This document shows, one piece after another, positions 24,364 to 36,191 of a stretch of DNA of 64,000 bases. The DNA is from Lentinula raphanica (Eukaryota; Basidiomycota; Agaricomycetes; Agaricales; Omphalotaceae). A program made the position numbers and the translations under genes. The DNA lies in contig JANVFP010000006.1 of NCBI GenBank assembly GCA_027919835.1, positions 248,001-312,000 of the forward strand, given 5' to 3'. Under the pieces are notes generated by a model, which saw nothing but the letters and a program-made list of their open reading frames with translations, did not search any database and was not told the DNA's origin. Position 1 is the stretch's first letter, and the number at the start of each line of letters is the position of its first letter.

Positions 24364-25934
24364 ATGTCCGAAATAATCCAAAACTCAGATATAACCTTCG
24401 TTCCAATGCAGCCTCAGGCTGATCCACCCAAACCTGATCGCATCCAAGTCCCACGTCCTCCTCTCCCGCGCCTCCATCGGGGTTCCCTGTACGAGTTACA
24501 ACGTGAGATGGGCTACACTGATTTTCAATTTGGGTCTTTCAAGGTAGCTTTTTCCCAAAATCCGTGTTCTAATGCCACAGTTTTTGATCCATCATCTTGA
24601 TCATCGACGAAAAAGAGTATCGTTCGAGACAGTGCACGCGACCTTGGTCTGAATATCCGAAAACCTCACACAGCGCAAGAGAAGGAGAAATGGGATGATC
24701 TCGTTCGTTTGGTGAATATATGGTCCTCAGCTCGAGTTTGTGCAGAACCTCACCCACGATAACTTATGTACAGGTTGTCGAACGTCAACAAAAACTCAAT
24801 GACTTTGTTGACCACTGGCCTATTGAGGTGTATTTCGATAGCTGGACGAGGCACTACAGTTCAAATCATCGTCCACGAAGTAGTAGGAAGCGCACTTCTA
24901 CCATCCCGGAATATCTCAAACTTCCGGCCATTCCTGTACGCGTAAGTCCAAGTTACTTCTGTATCAGACTCGATGTGGCTACTCATCAAATGTTCTCGAC
25001 CGACTAACAGAGGTACGTGGGACGGAAACCTCCGCCTCTGCGTTCCATCATGCGCTCGAGTACGAACCGGGGTTTTAATCCTGTCGATGTGAAGGTAATC
25101 GACTGATCCTGTCTTCGTCTCTCATTCGGTATCTAAGGCCGAGGTGTTTTCCTTCTTCTTCTCAGCCCTCTGAATCCCAACCCGAAGGCACCTACGACGC
25201 GACCGTCATTCGCCAGCCCTGTCTCGTCTGTCAAGAAACCCCAGCCCAATCCTCCCAACGTTTCAACGAGTTCCTCCAAAAAGCCTGTGTTCCCAAGGAC
25301 GAATTTGTCAACTTGGGCATCCGCAACGATCTGGACCTTGACACGCTGGCTCTCCTGGGTCCGGACGAAGTCAAGGAGTTGGTCGGAATGACTGAATTGT
25401 CTAGTTATGAACAAGCGTCTTTCAACAATGCTCTGAGGAAAACCGAGGTAAGCTGGCTCTTTTGTACAAAACAGTGCTTTCGCAATTGGCGTCTGAAACA
25501 AAACTTGGACCTTTTTCCTAGCCAAAATACCATCTCAAACAGGGAATGACGGTAAGTACCCCCATGTCATTGTATTTAATCATGACTTTCACTCCTGTTC
25601 CTTAACTTACCACGCACACTTTGGTTGTTTGTAGGAACCCGAGATCAACCACTACCTCACAGAAATCTACACCTGCAAAGACCACCACGATCTACACAAG
25701 CACCAATCCATCCCTCCTCTCCTGCTCACGCGGTTCAACGAGCTCCATATCGAGCATCTGATTCCCATAGCCCTCCTTCTCGGTATCAACACCGATGAAC
25801 GTTTTGAGAGTCTGAACTCGGAGTTTGACGACACGGCGGTTGGAGAGATGATTCATAACCAACATTCCAAGTTGGCGCTCTCGCCTTTTCAGCAAGTGGT
25901 TCTGCACTGGGCGCTCGATGGAAGGTATCATTGA
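24364..25934 (+). CDS. Hypothetical protein, no family recognised
   Basis: A gene of perhaps 400 residues was assembled from exons with coherent coding character: MSEIIQNSDITFVPMQ, SIVRDSARDLGLNIRKP, VVERQQKLNDFVDHWPIEVY, RYVGRKPPPLRSIM, CLVCQETPAQSSQRFNEF and EINHYLTEIYTCKDHHD, ending WALDGRYH. The N-terminal part is Pro-rich with a helical middle (RQQKLNDFVDHWP). The C-terminal half is acidic and helical (LGIRNDLDLDTLALLGPDE, a SAM-like or death-fold-like helix bundle at best). No catalytic signature was seen. Introns are inferred from GT/AG and frame continuity; the one near 24544 is the least certain. It could be a lineage-specific regulatory protein. Confidence 0.6.
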
Positions 25935-26404
25935 CTGTTCTCGGTTTTGTTTTTGAAACTCTTCTTGAAAATAGTTCGACGTTTGACTCTTTTCTGTGTA
26001 CATACATACATGTTTTCTGTCTGTTGAAAATTAGGGCTAGAGATGTTTTGCAACATGAGAGGTTTACAGGGGTTTACAAAGAAAGTCTGCGCTTGATTAC
26101 TGGTACATTTTGTATTCACACAACAACAAAAAGACCACCATGTACAATCCTGTACAATCACATCCACAGGCAGAGACGTGAGCTGACGTGAGGGCATTAT
26201 CATATCGGAACGCCAACTTCGAAAGCTTTGTTCTAATATTTAGGCAAGTGGCAAGAGAAAATGTATTGAGAGTGTTTGAGCCAGATATACGCTATTACTA
26301 TGTGCAGAGAGAGAGAGGGAGGGGAAGAAATGGAATAGCACAGGCTGTAAGAGAGACGGAGAGTGTACGTGAGAAGTAACCCATGGATCACAAGATCGAT
26401 GCGA
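25935..26404. other. Convergent intergenic gap, no gene seen
   Basis: It lies between the hypothetical gene and Ran, which are convergent, so it should hold two 3' UTRs. There is a purine-rich stretch around 26303-26370 (gagagagaggga). No coding signal. Confidence 0.6.
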
Positions 26405-27570
26405 CTAGAGGTCATCATCCTCTTCTGGAAGAGGAACCGCTTCGGCCTGGACGGACAAAGTCAGCGTGGATGGCCACATTCATAAGCATCCCATCACTCA
26501 CCTGTTGCAATTCTCGCTGGTACTGGTCCATCAGCGCAGCGTCAACGGTGACTTCAGCGGGAGCCAAGGCGGGGGCGGCAACAAACTCCAGGGAGGAATT
26601 GCTATATAGAGATATCGATGAGCCGAGGTCCTATCGCTCCGGAGACAGGGACAACTCACCCAACCAGCTTCCTAGCTAGCCAAAGGAACGGTTTCTCGAA
26701 ATTATAATTCGACTTGGCGGAGAGCTCAAAGTACTGGAGGTTCTTCTTCCTGTGGAACGTCACAGCTCCAGTCTTGACTTTCCGTTCCTAAGTCATCGTT
26801 GAGTCAGAATCCCTTCACCACCAAGCCATCGCAGATTGTTCAACGAACTCACTTTAACATCCACCTTATTCCCACAAAGCACAATCGGTATATTCTCACA
26901 AACCCGCTCCAGATCACGGTGCCAGTTCGGGACGTTCTTGTACGTGATTCGAGACGTGACGTCGAACATGATGATGCCGCATTGGCCTTGGATGTAGTAC
27001 CCGTCCCGGAGACCACCGAATTTTTCTTGTCCGGCGGTGTCCCAGACGTTGAAGCAGATCGTGCCGTAGTTGGTCGTGAAGGAGAGTGGGTGGACTTCGA
27101 CACCGAGGGTGGCTAGGGAGAGGGAAGGAAGGTAGGTGAGAATAAGGGTCTTTGATATACAGTATATATCGGATTGGAAAAGGGATAATCGCGAGATCGC
27201 CAGGGTGGACGCGAGAGAGAAGATGAGACGCCTACCGATGTACTTCTTTTCGAATTCACCAGTCAAATGACGCTGTGTTTGTGCTCTAATCAGCGTTCGA
27301 TCTCGCCACAGATGGGACGAGTGCCGCTCACCTTGACAAACGTGGTTTTTCCTGTTCCACCGTCTCCGACTGAGGGACGTTTGAGGGATGGTGAGGGTGA
27401 GGAGAGAAAGAAGCCAAAAGGAAGAGGTTGATGGATGGGGTATATGAAATGAAGAGATATCGAGGATCGATGAAAGAAAAACGGATAACGCGTTAGCTGA
27501 TGATAATCTGGACGATCGGATGAGACGTACCAAGGACGAGTTTAAAAGTAGGGATATTGGATTCAGACAT
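26405..27570 (-). CDS. GSP1: Ran GTPase (Gsp1/Spi1)
   Basis: Small GTPase that drives nucleocytoplasmic transport and spindle/nuclear-envelope assembly. The reading [20 protein letters not shown], then [18 protein letters not shown] and [12 protein letters not shown], is almost invariant in Ran. The P-loop is GDGGTGKTT. Switch II is [20 protein letters not shown], followed by [19 protein letters not shown], the base-specificity motif GNKVD and [19 protein letters not shown]. The protein ends in the acidic DEDDDL-type tail (EEDDDL). It is split by several introns of 45-155 bp. The protein is essential and highly expressed in other fungi. Confidence 0.97.
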
Positions 27571-28364
27571 TGCGAAGATTATCTATGGAGAAGGACGTAA
27601 AGGTAAAGAAAAGAGTCGCAAGTTGCTCAGATGTTTCGACGGTTGACGAGAAAAAGTCACGACTCACGGCTTAGTAAGCACGTGCCGGTTTGGTTGGTTC
27701 AAGTTGAGTTGAAGTTGCTTTTTGTGTTTGGACTCTTTCATCTTTGGTGAAAAAGAGCTAGGATAGCTTGATTTGAAGCTCGAAACACTGTTGGACAGAC
27801 GTGGCGCAGTGTCGCGGTGTTGAATTCGATTCCATATGAACCGTTCGCAGCAGGGCCATGGCTGCACAACGTTCACAGCACCGTAAGGGTACACCTTGAT
27901 CTACAGCCTCCAGATATTCGAGATTAGGTTCGGGACGAAGCCACTGAGAACAGCTCTTCCACTATCTTTGAACGTCGAAATCACCGGGTTGAAGAATGGG
28001 ATTTATCATCGTTGCACAACGTTTGAACACGATCTTTTTCCGTATGTCAACATTATTACATGTAAAGGACCCGATTTGCCGCTGAGGACGTCCAAAAATA
28101 TATGCTTTGGCTCAACATGAGGAGATATACATGAGATATTTGAAGAAACATGAAAAGACAGTGTAGAGCCAGCAGACAGTTTGCATACAGGCTGTATGTA
28201 GCTCAGAAAAAAAAGACCAACGGAAGAGTTTTGGAATTTCCGGAGGCCGCCTTTTGAATTGCCGGCGGCAGTTTTTTATTACTACAGTCTGGTGAGAGTA
28301 TATAAAGAACAGTCATGTCCTTCAACTTGCCTTCTTTCCCGAGTGAAGCCCTTCGACTTTTACC
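27571..28364. other. Divergent promoter region of Ran and the second MFS gene
   Basis: About 790 bp between divergent starts. No coding frame with family features was seen. A run of A's is near 28207-28213 and the MFS TATA box is at its right end. Confidence 0.6.
28299..28307 (+). promoter_or_regulatory. TATA box of the second DHA2 MFS gene
   Basis: TATATAAAG ends 58 bp before the ATG at 28365. It is the mirror of the element in front of the other DHA2 gene. Confidence 0.5.
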
Positions 28365-31300
28365 ATGTCCGCAGAACGCTCTTCAACCATAAAGGAAAAG
28401 GAGGAACACACTGGAAAGAAAGAACCTGGTCAATCATGGAAAGAAAACGAAACTCATGTGTTACCACATAATCGTCTACCTATCGTACGCCAATCAATAA
28501 CAACAACTCTTACTCTTCTCCTGATATGACTCTGTTTGAAGGTCTTCTTTGGCTTCATGTGCACCATATTCCTCGCAGCAATGGACCAAGTGCGTTACAA
28601 TACCCTTGTCTCATCTTCGTTTCACCTTATTCTACGCATCAAAGACCATTGTCGCAACAGCCCTACCGACTATCGTCAAAGACCTTGGAGGTGGTGCAGA
28701 CTACAGCTGGGTTGGAAGGCACGTTCGACTACCCATCTTTCTCAATCGAACCTCCTCCTCATTATTTTTAGCGCTTATCTACTAGCGGCAGCTTCACTTG
28801 CCCCACTCTACGGAAAGCTATCAGATATAACCGGTGTGTAATCCCTTTCTCCTGATGGGTATCGCTTTCCGTTCACGCATCACAGGTCGAAAACCCATAT
28901 TATATGGCTGTATAACTATTTTTCTTGTACGCGCCATGTTCTTCCTTCTCGTCGGTTGATGTTACTTAAGTCCTGTACTAGATCGGCTCAGCGTTATGTG
29001 GAGCAGCACAGACCATGGTCTGGCTCATAGTCTGTCGTGCCGTTCAAGGTATTGGTGGAGGGGGAATCATCCAGTTGGTAGGTCCGCTCCGTCATTCATT
29101 TCTCTTCACACTTGTTCGATCTCATTCCCCTTTAAAGGTCAACATCACAATAAGTGACATAGTTCCTCTAAAAGAGCGAGTCTATCTCGTTCAAATCATC
29201 TTACTCAGAACCTAACGTCTCCCACAGCCGTGGAAAATACGGTGGTCTCATCGGTGCTACATGGGGCATTGCTAGGTAATGACCTAATTATCTCATTACT
29301 TATAATCTCCTAACGTTCATTTCTACACAGTGTTATAGGGCCCCTACTTGGCGGCGTGAGCACTTCGATACGTTGTACGCATCACCTGTACTTATCCGAT
29401 CGGGTCATGTCTAGGTTTTCACCGACCACGTCTCTTGGAGATGGTAAAAAATTTTCTTCTTTCCCCCTTCTGCTCACTCAAGTTGAACTGTATGCTAACA
29501 CTGTATTCTTCCACAGGTGTTTTTTCATCAACTTGTGAGCCCCAAAATCCTCATCTACTGGTCTAATCCGGAACTTGAGCATTCATCTATCTCTCTCCCT
29601 TTCTCTCTCTGACATACAGACCAACCGGAGGCCTCGCCGCATTCCTCCTCTTCTTCTTCCTCAACCTGAATCCCAAACCGCATAAATCATTCAAAGTGCA
29701 CGTTCGCGAGTTCGATTTCATCGGCCTAGGTCTCATCATCGCCGGCGTCGTTTGTCTGTTGATTGGGTTTAATTCGAGCGAGACGAAATGTATGTGAGGT
29801 TCTTTTCGCTGGCGTTCATATCCTTTTATCTTCATTTCATTTCATCTCATTCCGTATCTTCATTGCTTCGTATTTTCATATCGGTACTTGGGATTCTGGG
29901 ATTCAAGGACGAATCGCTCGTGCTCACTCACTGACGCTATCTGTTTTGTATTGTTTTGTAGGGGACGATGCTGAGACTATCGCGTTAATAACGATCGGGG
30001 GTGTTCTCTTGATAGTAGCGAGTGTACACGAAATTTACACAACCAAATCCGCAATATTGCCTCCTAGATTGTTCAAGGTGAGTGTACTGATTTTTTTTTC
30101 CTTCCTGTTACATGATCGTATTAAATGTCCTCCCCCTCAGACTCGTACGACATCCATCATCCTCGTATCCAGTTTTCTCCACGCTATATGCTTTTTCCAA
30201 GGGTAAGCCTCCATCTCCTCGCTGCTCGTTAAGAGCGATATCGAAGCTCATTCTCCTTCCCCTTACCTACATCCACGTCCATCTAGCGCATACTACCTCC
30301 CCCTCTTCTACCAAATCCTCGGAGCGTCCGCAACTGGATCCGGAGTTCGGATGCTCCCCTTCTCCCTCGGCTCCGCGCTGACATCCGCCATCTCCGGCGT
30401 CGTCGTCTCCCGAACGGGGGAGTACCGACTGGTGATGTGGATCTCGTGGGCGATTTTCGTGGTGGGGTATGGGTTGATGACGATGTTGGATAGTTTTTCG
30501 AATACGTATGTGTTTCTGATATCATGGGTATCATCTTATTTATCATCAAGTCGTTGATGCGGAACGTTGTTTACAGGGCGATGAAGGAACTCTACCCTCT
30601 CGTCGGGGCGATTGGTATTGGGTGTCTTTTCCAGGTATTTATCCCAAGATGCAGGTTTAAGCTTTACTATCGCTGACACTATCTATTTATGTTCCAGACA
30701 CCTCTAATCGGCCTGCAAGCGGCTATGCCGTTGAAGGATATGGCGACTAGCACCGGGGCGTTTGGATTCATCAGGTGCGAAACAACATAAAGTACTAAGT
30801 GATGTTTCAAGATGCTCGATATTGATACTTTATCGTGCCAGGACTCTCGGTGGTACAGTCGGAATCTCAGTCGGTCAGGTTATCTTTTCGAGCGTGAGTT
30901 TTTGTTCCTTGTCCCTTGTGTCTTTTGTCTTCGTTCGTTCCTCAGTCTGACAACTCAAATGTCATCTCTCCCTACCTTCCCTACCCTCCTTTACCCCCCT
31001 AACCAGACACTCTCCCCCCGCCTCGCCAAAATCCCCAACATATCCATCGACACCTCCAGCGCCGCTCTAGCCGAAAGCGTCACGAGCCTCAAAACCATCG
31101 CAGATCCCACAACGCGGACCGCCGTCATCCAGGCATACGCGAAGTCGATTTCGGATATCTGGATCGTGTGTACGCCGATTGCGGGGGTTGGGTTTTTGAT
31201 GGGTACGTTTCTTCTTCGTTCTTCGGTCTTTGCATTCTTTTCTTCTCGTTTCGTCTCGTCTCGTCTCGTCTCGTTTTGTTTTTTTTTCGTTTCGTTTCGT

Positions 31301-31618
31301 TTCGTTTTGTTTCGTTTCGTTTCGTTTCGTTTCGTTTTGTTTTCAATATCGGCTGGCTCAAGTATACGAATTCTAACGTTTTGACTGTCTTTTTCTTTCA
31401 AAATTCCCAAAGTTCTCTGGGTCCGAAAATACACACTCCATCGAATCATCGTTCGGAATGAGAAAAAGCCTGTGGATGCTGAGAAGGGCCCGCAAGAGGG
31501 GCAAGAAGAGGGAGAGCCGGAACAGCAGCCGGCTGCTACTAGTGGGAGTGCTAGTGATGATATTACGATAGAAGGAGGTGAAGAGAGGGTTGTGAAGCAG
31601 GAGAAGGAGCAGGTCTAA
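28365..31618 (+). CDS. MFS multidrug/drug:H+ antiporter, DHA2 type
   Basis: A 14-TM major facilitator with about 15 small exons. A polar N-terminus (MSAERSSTIKEKEEHTGKKE) precedes FFGFMCTIFLAAMDQ|TIVATALPTIVKDLGGG, the DHA2 helix-1 motif. Motif A is SLAPLYGKLSDITGRKPIL. Then come CRAVQGIGGGGIIQLVNI, SDIVPLKERGKYGGLIGA (with motif C VIGPLLGG), and the DHVSWRWCFFINLPTGG block. The C-terminal half includes SGVRMLPFSLGSALTS and ends in a long acidic Glu/Gln tail. All motifs are intact. It is probably an exporter of toxic or amphipathic compounds, with the substrate unknown. One intron (31201-31412) carries a pentanucleotide tract. The end is convergent with the oxygenase gene across 568 bp. Confidence 0.92.
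31244..31344. repeat. Pentanucleotide microsatellite (TTTCG-like) inside an intron
   Basis: About 100 bp built from repeated tctcg and tttcg units, with a T-run in the middle (about 31276-31287). It lies between two coding exons of the second DHA2 transporter, so length change would affect only the intron. Confidence 0.9.
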
Positions 31619-32186
31619 AGACTTAAGGGATAATGAAAAGGACTGCATGGTGGAGTTCGTTTTTTTGTCGTCGTACATACATAGTACGTAACGTACTAGC
31701 ACATTGCTGCCAAGGGACAATTTATATGATTGTCACGGTGTAGAAATTACATATGCAGTCGAACCTCTGAAGTTCGAAGTTTGACGATACTCCTAGTACT
31801 CTTTCATAGTAATCCATATACATAATAAGATATCCATACCATCATCAAGTACACGATGAACACGAGATCTGGGTCAAATCCGGGTAGGCTTCCATCGAGT
31901 GGCCTATATGGTCGAGATACCCCCCCAACACCAAGACTCTAGTGGGAAGATGAAGTACAGAATTAGACTCTGGCACTTGGTTCGAGTCACCAGAAAATGC
32001 GGCTTAGTGCGTCTGGCAGCATGAGTGAAGATTGCATATATTGCGCGTACTGTGTACATGTATCCTATGATGTGTACAGTTCAATTGCAGATGCGGATGG
32101 GAAGGAGTCTGCCAGTATGGGATAGACTACACCTGATCCTTCTACACTGATCGAGGTTACAGTGAAACATACATGGCAGATGGCTT
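31619..32186. other. Convergent intergenic region
   Basis: It lies between the MFS stop and the oxygenase stop, both read into it. It is rich in short AT stretches expected of 3' UTRs. No open frame with coding character was seen. Confidence 0.6.
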
Positions 32187-33636
32187 TCAAGACTCATGCT
32201 GATTCGTCGCATTAGCCTTTGTTGCGACAATACAAACCTCCCCGTAGACGGTATCCATCTCCGCAGCGCCGTTCCCGTATTCTGTCAGATAATTCGTATC
32301 CAAGCCTGTGCGGTGAAGTCTCTTGGTTACCACGATAAGATTCTTAGCCCGCGTCATCCCCTGCCCTTGAAAAAGGGAACCGAGCCCATCGTCCTCATCC
32401 TCATGCAGCTCATCTGGTCTGAGGAAATTGTCTCCAGTCCAAGTGACTGAGTCGCTCTTTCTCGTAAGGTAATCATAATGGCTGAGGTCATAAAGAACCT
32501 TCAGACTTGGGACAAGTCCAGCTGCCTCACAAGCGCGGTATAGAAGAGCATCGCTGCCTTTGAGATATTGTGAAAGCTCTTTCGTTGTGTAGTAAGCAGA
32601 CTTTGCGTGGTTCTTGCGATCGTCTTGCCCATTACTGCTATCATCTGAACGGTCTCTGTTCGAACGGTCATTAACGTGGGCCGTCCGGACGCGAGTTACA
32701 GGATAGTGATAGGCAAGGCCAAAGCAAAGAATGGTGTTTTCTTTGAACCGCGGTTCAGCCATGAGATCGATCATTGCGCTTTTGACCATTTCGAATTGAT
32801 CAGAGATTTCCGCAGAAACAGGAGCATTTGAGAGAGAGGTGCTCTCGAAATAGAGATTGTAGGTCAATGTGATGCGAGCGCCAGAAGTGACCGGGAGGAC
32901 TTCATGCGTCACGTCGCTGTAGAATGCCACAAAAGCGATCTCGGGGTGATCAGGTGTACTGTTTTTCAACGCATCCGAAGCTTTGAACGTCCAGTCGTGT
33001 TTGCCATCGGCTAAGATCAGGTCACCACCCTGATGCTCAGTGGGGAAGACGACGACGAGTGAGCCGAACATGTTTTCACGACGGGGCGTATCTTTGTGAG
33101 GCTTGAAGAAAGCACCTTCATCTGTGTATGGATTTCAGTCAAGAGGATTTGCCAGTTGCTCACAACGTGTGAGACTCACCATAGATGTTGAGCTTGTAGG
33201 GCTCAAAGCGGATCTGACGACGGAGAGCAGTGTCTGTGTCGACTAGATCTCGTTGGATCTGGTGAGGGATGATCGTTCCAGCCAACTCAAACGGAGTAGC
33301 GAATTGAGAAAGCTCGAGTTTGAGTGCTTTCCTATAGGAGTCGTCGTAGACAGTTTGATGGCCCCTCCCAAACGGTGCAGCATCGCAAGTAGAGATGAGA
33401 TCGCTGAGCTGTTCTTTCGAGGCATTGGCCATGTTCAGCCATTTTGCGTCCCTGTTCCAAAATATCAGCAGATCAGCAAAGGAAATCAGGATTGTTTGGG
33501 AAAAAAGTACTTGCCCACTGTCTGGACTGGATTGGTAGTACAGTTTACAGAATTCTGCAGGAACTTCGCAAGTCCCACTTGTGTAGGAGAAGTGGTCCAC
33601 AACCTCTCTGATACGTGTAATAGCAGGGGACTTCAT
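32187..33636 (-). CDS. 2OG-Fe(II) oxygenase family protein (basidiomycete type)
   Basis: Non-haem iron, 2-oxoglutarate dioxygenase fold. The iron motif HxD is seen in AFFKPHKDTPRRENMFGSLV (the exon join is near 33070-33180). The Gly-rich strand VVFPTEHQGGDLIL follows. The distal His and 2OG-binding Arg are in VTHEVLPVTSGARITLTYN (about 32870-32915), so the metal triad appears intact. The N-terminal part (EVVDHFSYTSGTCEVPAEF, then WLNMANASKEQLSDL) matches the long helical N-terminal domain found in a family I know only from Agaricomycete hypothetical proteins. The C-terminal half has no recognised domain. The substrate is unknown. The start is taken at the ATG of MKSPAITRIREVV; a further upstream exon cannot be excluded. 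Confidence 0.78.
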
Positions 33637-34793
33637 GTTCTGGGGATGCGAGAAGAGATTTGAACATCCTTGTAGGTTTATAACCACTCAGGCTCCCGCT
33701 TCGGAGTCATTATGATAATATCGTGTTTCGTGGGATCCCTGGAATCTTCAACCGAGTCAGAGGCTAGAGCATGGCAGCAATCTGAAGTGACCCACAATGA
33801 CCTACCTTACAGCCCACTCCGCGTAAGTGCACCAGAGTGCATCGATCGATAACAGCTTCTTTCATACTCTTCCACCAACAGGAACCTTTTTCCAGAGAGA
33901 ATTTCTGCATTCTCTGCCGTGTTCCAAACGAGTCACAATACCATGGTAATCAGCCAGTACCTCCATAGTCCATAGGTCATACCGTTGTTCAAGGAGGTTC
34001 GAGGTAAGGGTGTTGCTAGCACTGACTAGTGTTGTTATACCGGCACTCCCATCATCAATGTCGGTAGTTGCGCTTGTCACGGCTCACATTCTGAAATGCT
34101 TTCGATGCGTCTGTTATCGTGCAGCCTTGAAATGAATCCTGATCTGGTCAATTTGAGAAGCAACAAGGTCACCGCCTTGAAGTTGTATGCAGCTGTTGCT
34201 CGCTTGGATTTGATGCGTTTCATACCTGTATCGGCCTTCTTGCAACAGCATATCGGATATCATATGTCAGGAGATTGGACAATATCAGGTATGCCGCATT
34301 GCTCTGCAAGCGATAGGGGATGGAATTACATAGAAAGTCAGAGTCCATATCGATCCGAACAACAATTTGCGGTGCTTGAAATTCTTCTCTTGGGAAATAC
34401 ATTTCTCTAGAGCTGTTGAGTGTTTAGGTTTCCTCGAATCCTCTGTAAGATTCGTAGTAAAGTTTGAGATTTGGAAGACTGGCGATTGAGTCAATTGTGG
34501 TAGACCTACGTTGAACGACTTGAAGGCAGTAGTGCTTGCCTTGTACTTTTTGTGATGGAATCATGAAAACCTGTAGAAGTTGAAGAATTCAGTATGATTC
34601 CTTTTAACATACCTCCAATAAAATGATAAATTGGGAAGAAAGACCCATTTTGAAAATCCCGCCAACGACTGGACTGGACTGGTACAACGGTCTCTAACGG
34701 TCTTCAGCAACACGTGCTTCCTTGTAACTGCTTCCCGCCCGGATCCTCGGTTCGTCTAATCTTCTCTAAACAACTCTCCTCTCTATTTTTCAA
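33637..34793. other. About 1.15 kb without a convincing gene
   Basis: It separates the divergent oxygenase and GID4 genes. Several frames of 60-105 residues exist on both strands (for example about 34096-34410 plus and 33862-34080 minus). They show no motif and conflict with each other, and may be upstream exons or decayed sequence. The part next to GID4 (about 34680-34790) probably holds its promoter. Confidence 0.5.
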
Positions 34794-36191
34794 ATGCCAG
34801 AATATACCGTTATACAAGAAGAAGGGTCGACAGATAGCCAGAAACTCTGCGCACGGTGTCAATGTGCTGTTGACGCTACCTTTGTCTTCCTTCCAGCCGC
34901 AGAAAGCATCGTCTGTGCTGGCTGCCAAAGCCAGTTTCTAACTTCTGCTCGTCAACAGCAGCAGCAACAGCCACAGCCAGTGCTTCCAGCATCAATCTCA
35001 ACATCATTATTTCCATCTTTGAGTGCTTCACCGCCTCATTCGCCCACGACTCCGATACAGAGCCCAACAAGGACCAACTCCTATGATGAAGCCGACTTTG
35101 GTTCCCCTGATATACCCCCGGATTCCGACTCTCGTTTTCACTGTTGTATCCCCCTCGCCTCTGCTTCCACATATATCAAGCCTACGACCCACGATATCAA
35201 CCATTCGTCTCCAAGACCTATTGTTTCTTACCATTCGGAAAGTTCTTTCATTACTCCTAGTCCTCTGACCGACATCACTCGTTTGCGGGTTCGTTCGCAA
35301 GGGAATCACTGTCTGTATCCTGGTGCTGTCTTCAAGGGAACACAGAGGAGCGGTCGGAGTAGTTATGACGTCCATGTCACCATAGTGGTGCGTCTATCGT
35401 TTCTCTCTTATCGTCCCTCAAGTTGAATGTCATCAAGGACGTTGACTTCGCTTCCTCATTCTTATGTGGCTATCTTCGCATCCGAGGCTTGACCGAAGAC
35501 TGGCCAGAGTTGACCACGTACTTTGACGCTGAGATCATTGGGAGCCGCTATGGGTTCTTGACACAGAATTGGGGCGCAACTGAACAACAAGATCTAGTTC
35601 ATTGGCAGCGGTTTCCTGCGTTCAAGCATGTCAGACCTGACATGAAGAAACCCTACCTGACAATCAGCGACCGAGACCGTGGGGCGATATTTATGCGATG
35701 GAAAGAGAGATTCTTGATTCCTGACCATCGTGTGCAAGATATATCCGGGGCCAGCTTTGCTGGTGAGTACACTAGATATACCTCTTGCGTATACACCTAT
35801 ACACGAACACCTAATTTCCAGGTTTCTACTACGTATGCGTCGATTTCAACCCGTCCTCGAGCAAGAGCTGTGAAGGCATGCCTATGACCCCGGAGCATGA
35901 CGAATCAGCCGCAATGGCTCCATCACACAAGCATGAGAGTCCACGTCGGGCTAGAAGGAATTCTAGTACCAAACGAAGATGCGGACGATCACCCTCTGCT
36001 GGTCCCCGTCAAGGTGCCCCCGTAGCTTCGATGAGTGGGTTTTACTTTCATCAAAACTCCGAACCGTGAGCCAATTGTCTTCTATTCGCTGTGCATCTGT
36101 CTATGAACATTAAATTACTTCTCATAGCTATCAACAGCTATCTCTGTCCCATGTTCCCGAGAGAACAACCTCTAGCTTTGAATTCCGTTGA
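34794..36191 (+). CDS. GID4: GID/CTLH E3 ligase substrate receptor Gid4 (Vid24)
   Basis: Receptor of the GID/CTLH ubiquitin ligase that recognises N-terminal (Pro/N) degrons on gluconeogenic enzymes. The beta-barrel domain starts GNHCLYPGAVFKGTQRSG and continues VDFASSFLCGYLRIRGLTED and TYFDAEIIGSRYGFLT. Then come HWQRFPAFK, KKPYLTISDRDRGAIFMRWK and ISGASFAGFYYVCVDF. The last small exon, past an intron at about 36067-36129, gives YQQLSLSHVPERT and EFR, the conserved Gid4 end. The N-terminal 110 residues are extra: a CxxC pair (CARC, residues 19-22; CAGC, residues 41-44), then polyGln and a Ser/Pro-rich stretch. In yeast it is induced by glucose; no regulatory site could be read here. Confidence 0.92.

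Noticed and set aside
26849..27103. Minus-strand Ser/Arg-rich frame in the Ran locus
   Set aside because: It is another frame of the Ran exons; the Ran reading has every GTPase motif.
31125..31449. Minus-strand Arg/Asn/Glu/Thr/Lys repeat frame
   Set aside because: It is the reverse reading of the intronic tttcg microsatellite, not a protein repeat.
16477..31618. The two DHA2 transporters as a recent tandem duplication or flanks of a metabolite cluster
   Set aside because: Their sequences and intron patterns differ clearly, and the genes between them are housekeeping (APE, OTU1, FRG1, Ran), not a biosynthetic cluster.
31970..32000. 'ggttcgagtcacc' resembling a tRNA T-arm
   Set aside because: No A box, acceptor pairing or anticodon stem could be found upstream.
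34096..34410. Plus-strand frame of 104 residues as a gene
   Set aside because: No motif, start context or splice support, and opposite frames overlap it.
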